Shown one piece after another: positions 59,024 through 64,000 of a DNA stretch of 64,000 bases. Position 1 is the stretch's first letter, and each line of letters opens with the position of its first letter. The notes under the pieces were generated by a model. That model had not been told where the DNA came from, searched no databases, and worked only from the letters and a program-made list of their open reading frames with translations. The position numbers and the translations under genes were made by a program. Origin of the DNA: Prinsepia uniflora (lineage: Eukaryota > Streptophyta > Magnoliopsida > Rosales > Rosaceae); assembly GCA_032719365.1 (NCBI GenBank), contig CM064870.1, positions 44,052,194-44,116,193 of the forward strand, read 5' to 3'.

Positions 59024-62000
59024 TCACAACACCTCATGAGCCTTGCCATAATACCTGTTGATGAATGGAGCCTGCAAGGAAAGAGTAGCCCAAACAACGT
59101 AAACGTTGAAGCACATCACGGTCTACATTTATTTAAACTGCAAGCAATGTAAGTATGAACCCCAACATGTACAGAAAAGCTCTGTATTACAATTTAGTTT
59201 CTTTCAGATACAAGGACCTTTATTAAAAAATCAAAAAGGCTAAATATAGCATCTTATGGAGAACATATGCTAAAATAGAAAACAAAATACAAAAAAGAAT
59301 ACAGAGAGGATGTTTAGACCTTCATACCTTAACATTTGATATGTCTGGAGTATCTGGTGTTTGTACAGGGTAGAACTTGTAAAACCTCATATTTTCAAAT
59401 GCAGCTTTAGCTTCCTCACTCATTTCTTCAATGGCTTTTCTACGGGCTTCCCTAGCCTATAAATGAGAGGAATAAACAAACAAATAGATTATACAGCTAG
59501 ATAGAATTTTAAGTGTACGTTTAGCCAAATATTGTTCAAACACCAAAAACAAATCAAAGCTATATACCAAACGAAAATACCTCACGATTATTTTTCTTTT
59601 GTTCACGTACTTTCTCCTTGACAAACTCCTGGGAAAGCACATAAAAAGAAGTTCAGTTATAGCTGGTGCAAGAAGAGGGGAACGAGGCAGAGATATATTG
59701 GAAGTTATGGGTTACTTCCATTTTTAGTACTATTTACCTTAAAGGAACCCTTCTGGTCTGCAGATAATTCCTCCTCTTCTATCAGTTTATCAGTGAATTC
59801 CTACAAATATGAAGAAATTTAGTGCAACAAGCTTTACTGCTGTTTTTATATGATCATAAGCAACAAGCCACCAGGACATGCTGCCAAACATAATCAAATA
59901 ACCAAAAAGTTGCCAGCAGAAATTCAAATTGCACCTCATAAGTGCCAGATAAGTAATGGATGGTACTGTCAATGTATCCAGCTTACATACGATTATAAAT
60001 ACATTTACGAAGCATCAATATATAACTGGATTTGGGGTCTCTGAGACAGATAAGGATTCCTTTATAGAAGACTACGAAGGTCCATGTATTCTACATACTT
60101 GAATAGTTAGCTTATAGAAAAACAATCCTAGCCATGTCTGTATTAATGACAAGCAACCAGATGCAAAAGATGAAGTTCATAGGAAGCATCATAAGCTGTA
60201 CAATTTCATAACTGAATCAATCCAAAACATATACAAAAGACAAAATTTGAATACTTACCTCCAGTTCATCCAACTCCCAATCAAATTCACAGTAAACCTG
60301 CAAAGGCCAAAACATAAAGTCACTTCACAAGAGATCTGGAAGTATACAGACTATAGTCATTCCGTTTCATATGACCACATCAAGGAGTATGCTGTTTGTG
60401 CAAAGTGGAAATGAAAGGATGGTCATTTGCAGCATTTGTCCGATCTCCAGAAAATTAAGGACACCAGCATAAGCCTCACATAGGATTCAAATGGTTCATG
60501 CCAGAAAAGAAAGTGTAACCTTGAGAAGTAGCATCACAAAGAAAACTAAAAGATTATCACAAAAAGAATGCCCAGCCACTCTCCTCGAATTGAAGGATGG
60601 AAAGAAGACATGAGGATGTAGGAAATGAATATAAACTTGTGTACTTTGGTTGCTCCCCTTCTGCACTTTTGCGTACCAAAGCAATGGAATCTCTAAACTC
60701 AGAGTCTCATAAATTCATATCCAAATATTTATTTTGTCCATTAGTTTGTCCACTAGTAAAGATACCCTTACCGGCTTTGGCTCTCCAGGAAACATTATTG
60801 GGACCTCGGTGCTCTGCTCAAGCTCATCTTCCTTGAAAGGCTGATAGAAATCTTGTTAGACCCTCAGGATCCAATCAGATCAGAATAGATGTCCTATGAT
60901 TTACATGTATCTTCTAGGATCCTAGGATCTTCCTATTTAGGCAGTTTATACTATCCTGTCAATTCCTATACTTTAGGAGCAAGCTAACCATCGTACATAT
61001 TAGGAAGTCTTTACTGTATATAAGGCACCTTTCTTATCAATGAAATACAAGCTTAAAAGCATACCTGTTTGTCCAGTTTTACATGGTATCAGAGCAGCTT
61101 AAAAGCATACCTGTTTATCCAATCAGATCAGAATAGATGTCCTATGATTTACATGTATCTTCTAGGATCCTAGGATCTTCCTATTTAGGCAGTTTATACT
61201 ATCCTGTCAATTCCTATACTTTAGGAGCAAGCTAACCATCGTACATATTAGGAAGTCTTTACTGTATATAAGGCACCTTTCTTATCAATGAAATACAAGC
61301 TTAAAAGCATACCTGTTTGTCCAGTTTTACAAATCTGTCATAGTTGACAACATGTCAAAACTAGTATGGTTCAAATGCAATACAGACAATGATGATCAAT
61401 CACCAACACACATAAGCTGAACCATCCCATGTCAATAACCAAATCATGTAGCAATCATCTAGGCCCAAGTATTTTTACATGATTTTCATAGCATGAACAA
61501 AGTGTTTTCCTTTTCACTCCAAGATACAGTAAGTTTGAATAACCATGTTCCAATAGGGAGAGAATCTCATATCCTTCAGTTACGGGAAAACATCAACAAT
61601 GTAAAATTAAGGAAGTTTAACAGCAAATGATAGTTAGGAAACCTACAAGGCAAGCAGTACTCAAATTTCTTGAGTCGGTCTATCTTCATGTGTTTCAAAG
61701 CAGCCCTGCAATACCATTTGTAAAACTAATCATCAAAAAAGTTCAGAACCTCAAACAATATTATGACATATATTCAATGTAAACATTATCATGGACAGCC
61801 GCCATGCATGTTGGAGCTGAACAATGAATCAGTCAGTGGTAACTAATGTGTCTATTGACTAGCCAATGATGAGAAGTAGCAGAGCCCAAGAACAATACGA
61901 ATAGACTTCAGAAACAACCCAAGGTTTACACTTTCTATTATGGGATATCCCCATGCCGAGCAAGAATAAACATGGTTCTTTAAATATATTATAATTATTG

Positions 62001-63355
62001 TTGAAAAATAAAAACAAAAAGACAATAGACTAGTTTGATTCAGCTATAAGAAACTCAAAGACATTCATGGCTATAGTTGGTTTAAACCAAACTAATTCAA
62101 ATAACACAGTAATTCAAATAGTTCCAAAATATTATACCCAAACTCTATATACAGCAGTAATGTGACACTGATTACCAAACCCAGAAACGTATAGGAGTAC
62201 AACAAATAAAAGGAGGGGAAAAAGAGATAGTCGAAAACGAGAGTGTGATTGTACCTTCTCTGAGTGAAGCCCAAAATAAATATTTGAGATTTAAGTCTAT
62301 CAACTTGGCTGTCTCTGTAGAGAGTTGAAACACAACAATATCGAGAAAATTGACAATTAACTGTAACATGTCCAAAGAGAAGCATGTCTTAAAATTAGTT
62401 CAAACCCACCAAAACTGAATGGTACCTATTCTCCAGGGGAATATATGGAATCCAGTCCATTTTCATCTGTTTCATGGGAATTGTTTCTTCAGCTTCTCTC
62501 TGAACTGAGTTGATACCAATCTTATCTGAAGGGGGGAAAGGTGATACAACCTTTAAGAAAGAAAAACCAGAAGCAAAAAGAAAAAAAAAATAGTAAGCAA
62601 AAGATCAATAATATGCACTCTATGCACGGGAATACTACAAACCAGGTCTGGAAGTTACAAAAATATAAACCATTTATCGAAAACGCCAGACAAGGAATTC
62701 TAAGGAAGAAGTTAGAGGAAAAAAGAAATGCAAATTGCAGATTCAGTCTACGAAACAAACACTACAAGATAATTGCAAGTTAGAGGGAAAGAAATTAATA
62801 AAGTAGAGAGCTATGGAGATTGAATAAAGAGAATTGGGAATCAAAGCAGAAAGCAGAGTTGAGATGTTGAACTTACAGCAACCACCACTGGTATGCAAAT
62901 AACTTTGTTTTCACCATTGACAGAGACCAATTGATCTACAAAAGGAGAACGTAATTGATGAAACTAAATAAATTAAGCAGAAGATGATCCAAGACAAGCA
63001 AATAGAAGCTGGTGGGAGGTAGCTTACGCTCAGTACAACCAAAGAGATAGACGTTGTTGTTGCCAAGGTCGTAGAGCTTTCCCCGTTGTTCAAAAGCTTG
63101 TTCAAGATTGGAGAAATCCCACTTGAATTGTTGGTAAACGGAGTCCAATTGATCCCATTCGGTCCCAACAGGAAATGCAGCCTTCCATAGATCTTCGAGG
63201 TTGCGAGGGTCTTCTAAGTACTGGGGCTCCGAGGCCTTCACCCTCTGGGTCCGAGTCATTGTGGCTTTCTTGTTTGGTTTGCTCGATTCCGTATACTTCT
63301 CTGCCTCCATGTCCTTGTCTTTGTGAGCCGTCTTCCTCTTAGCTCCTTTCTTCAT
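59024..63355 (-). CDS. HIT4: HIT4-like (heat intolerant 4) protein, eleven exons
   Basis: Exons on the minus strand: 63028-63355, 62877-62935, 62426-62550, 62255-62314, 61647-61705, 60772-60851, 60259-60297, 59738-59800, 59581-59628, 59328-59456, 59024-59071; phases agree throughout and give 345 residues. Arabidopsis HIT4 is a plant-specific chromocentre protein needed for heat-induced chromatin decondensation and release of silencing, and for heat tolerance. Signatures: a Lys-rich N-terminus (1-40), EDLWKAAFPVGTEWDQLDSVY (shown in part: NLEDLWKAAFPVGTEWDQLD), YLFGCTE, SPFPPSDKIGI, MDWIPYIPLENR, SQIFILGFTQRR, KKFEYCLP, QPFKEDELEQST, CEFDWELDELE, a charged coiled-coil-like region (about 251-310), and INRYYGKAHEVL at the C-terminus. 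The exon 6 acceptor lies at the edge of a retroelement insertion (see 60854-61331), so splicing may be impaired. The protein assignment is firm; correct expression of this allele is not. Confidence 0.92.
60854..61331 (+). mobile_element. TRIM-like LTR element in HIT4 intron 5
   Basis: This 478-bp insertion is flanked by AATCT (60849-60853 and 61332-61336). LTR 1 is 60854-61083 (230 bp, TGTTAGA...TTTTACA); TGGTATCAGAGC, the iMet primer site, is 61084-61095; a 21-bp piece at 61096-61116 repeats LTR positions 197-217; LTR 2 is 61117-61331 and lacks the first 15 bases of LTR 1 but appears identical over the remaining 215. There is no polypurine tract and no coding sequence. Identity of the LTRs points to a young insertion. 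It lies antisense to HIT4. A TATA-like GTATATAAGG is present in each LTR. Confidence 0.92.
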
Positions 63356-63528
63356 TTTTCAAATTTCGAATTTATATGTATGTATCGTTTTGTGCTTGTT
63401 GTATTTTGCCGCACAGCCTTGGTCGTCTCTGGCTCAGCTCGCCAGAAAAAAAAAGGGATGAGAGAACAATAGGGTTTGGCGGTGGATGCGGATTCGAATT
63501 TTGGAACGCGAGAGAGAGAGAAAGAAAT

Positions 63529-63562
<34 letters not shown>

Positions 63563-63660
63563 TGTTGGAATTTGGGGGGGGTGGGGGTGGGTGTGGTGCG
63601 GGGGTGTGGCCGTGAGGGCGTGAAACGAACGCGGAGTCTCTCGAATTCTAAGACTTTCTT
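63356..63660 (-). promoter_or_regulatory. HIT4 5' UTR/promoter-proximal region with T31 and G-runs
   Basis: This region lies directly upstream of the HIT4 start codon on the minus strand. It contains GA repeats (63510-63522), a run of 31 T at 63531-63561 on the + strand (A31 on the coding strand), and a G-rich block at 63574-63604 (G8, G5, G3, G5) that fits a G-quadruplex pattern on the template strand. The transcription start cannot be fixed. Confidence 0.5.
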
Positions 63661-64000
63661 TTTTGGTTGATCGCTTAAAATTAATGTATTACAAGAGCAG
63701 CCGATAGGATTTAGCGATTAAGCAGTTAAATAGAGTTTAAGTAATTTTTTTAAAAGAAATAATATAATAAATATTATTAAATAATTTTACAGTAAAAATT
63801 AATTATTTAGATAAATAAATTGAGTTAAAAATTATAAATATTGAAAATGTAAATTTTTTATTAATTTTATTATATAATATTCTATATTTTTTAATTTATT
63901 ATTTTTGTTTTAATTAATATTTATATTATTAGCTATGTATTTAATAAATAAAATAACTTATATAACTAAATATATAAGAATGTACATGCAAATCCATCTA
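63661..64000. other. AT-rich DNA to the window edge
   Basis: The sequence is almost entirely A and T with no recognisable gene or element. Confidence 0.6.

Noticed and set aside
62092..62385. 97-residue minus-strand open frame around HIT4 exon 4
   Set aside because: Only 20 residues (DSQVDRLKSQIFILGFTQRR) are HIT4; the rest is flanking intron read through.
63376..63670. Plus-strand open frames rich in Phe and Gly near the right edge
   Set aside because: They are translations of the T31 and G-rich tracts in the HIT4 upstream region.

Overview
The window is nuclear DNA of a flowering plant, almost certainly a eudicot. Three plant genes with spliceosomal introns or plant-type UTRs sit in a large nest of LTR retrotransposons and smaller DNA transposons. 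I see no bacterial operon, rRNA, CRISPR array or complete tRNA gene. The species cannot be named from the sequence.

Layout. 1-2061 is the 3' part of a long LTR (+). 2062-9251 is a badly decayed Ty3/gypsy element of the Tat type (gag, protease, RT, two RNase H domains, integrase, 3' LTR). 9252-12509 is intergenic with a 306-bp CACTA-type mini-element. 12510-13196 is an intronless NF-YB transcription factor gene. 13.7-14.8 kb is a second Tat-like LTR plus gag start. 15.0-52.4 kb is a transposon nest: an old pair of diverged LTRs, solo LTRs at 17942-20900, 21087-22915, 45504-48311 and 49161-52412, a hAT-type element (23452-34132) carrying a 9.35-kb long-LTR element inside it, and a second 8.36-kb element of the same type (34624-42980). 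Target-site duplications can be read directly for all of these except the old pair. 53974-57771 is a five-exon CPR5 gene (+). 59024-63355 is an 11-exon HIT4-like gene (-), convergent with CPR5, with a 478-bp TRIM-like LTR element in intron 5. The last 650 bp are HIT4 upstream sequence and AT-rich DNA.

The dominant repeat family has 2.3-3.3 kb LTRs starting TGTAACGACCCGTCCC and ending in TGACA or a close variant. It has a tRNA-iMet type primer site (TGGTATCAGAGC), and its polypurine end resembles Tekay/Del chromoviruses. The two complete copies hold 2.9 and 3.7 kb of internal sequence with no recognisable gag or pol, so they look like LARDs (large retrotransposon derivatives).

Two observations stand out. 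First, most LTR copies contain what reads as an intron: a GTGAGT donor and a (C/T)CAG|G acceptor around 0.9-1.5 kb of tandem arrays. The 11-12 nt at the donor are exactly complementary, or off by a terminal base or two, to a segment 23-27 nt before the acceptor, where a branch site would lie. The arrays between them are unrelated in sequence from subfamily to subfamily. Second, the TRIM-like insertion in HIT4 landed exactly on a 3' splice site. The target duplication gives two copies of the acceptor AG: the upstream copy leads to a stop after two codons, and the downstream copy must use a branch site supplied by the antisense LTR.

The three genes do not form a pathway. NF-YB is a histone-fold DNA-binding subunit, CPR5 is a nuclear-envelope immunity regulator, and HIT4 is a chromatin/heat-tolerance protein.
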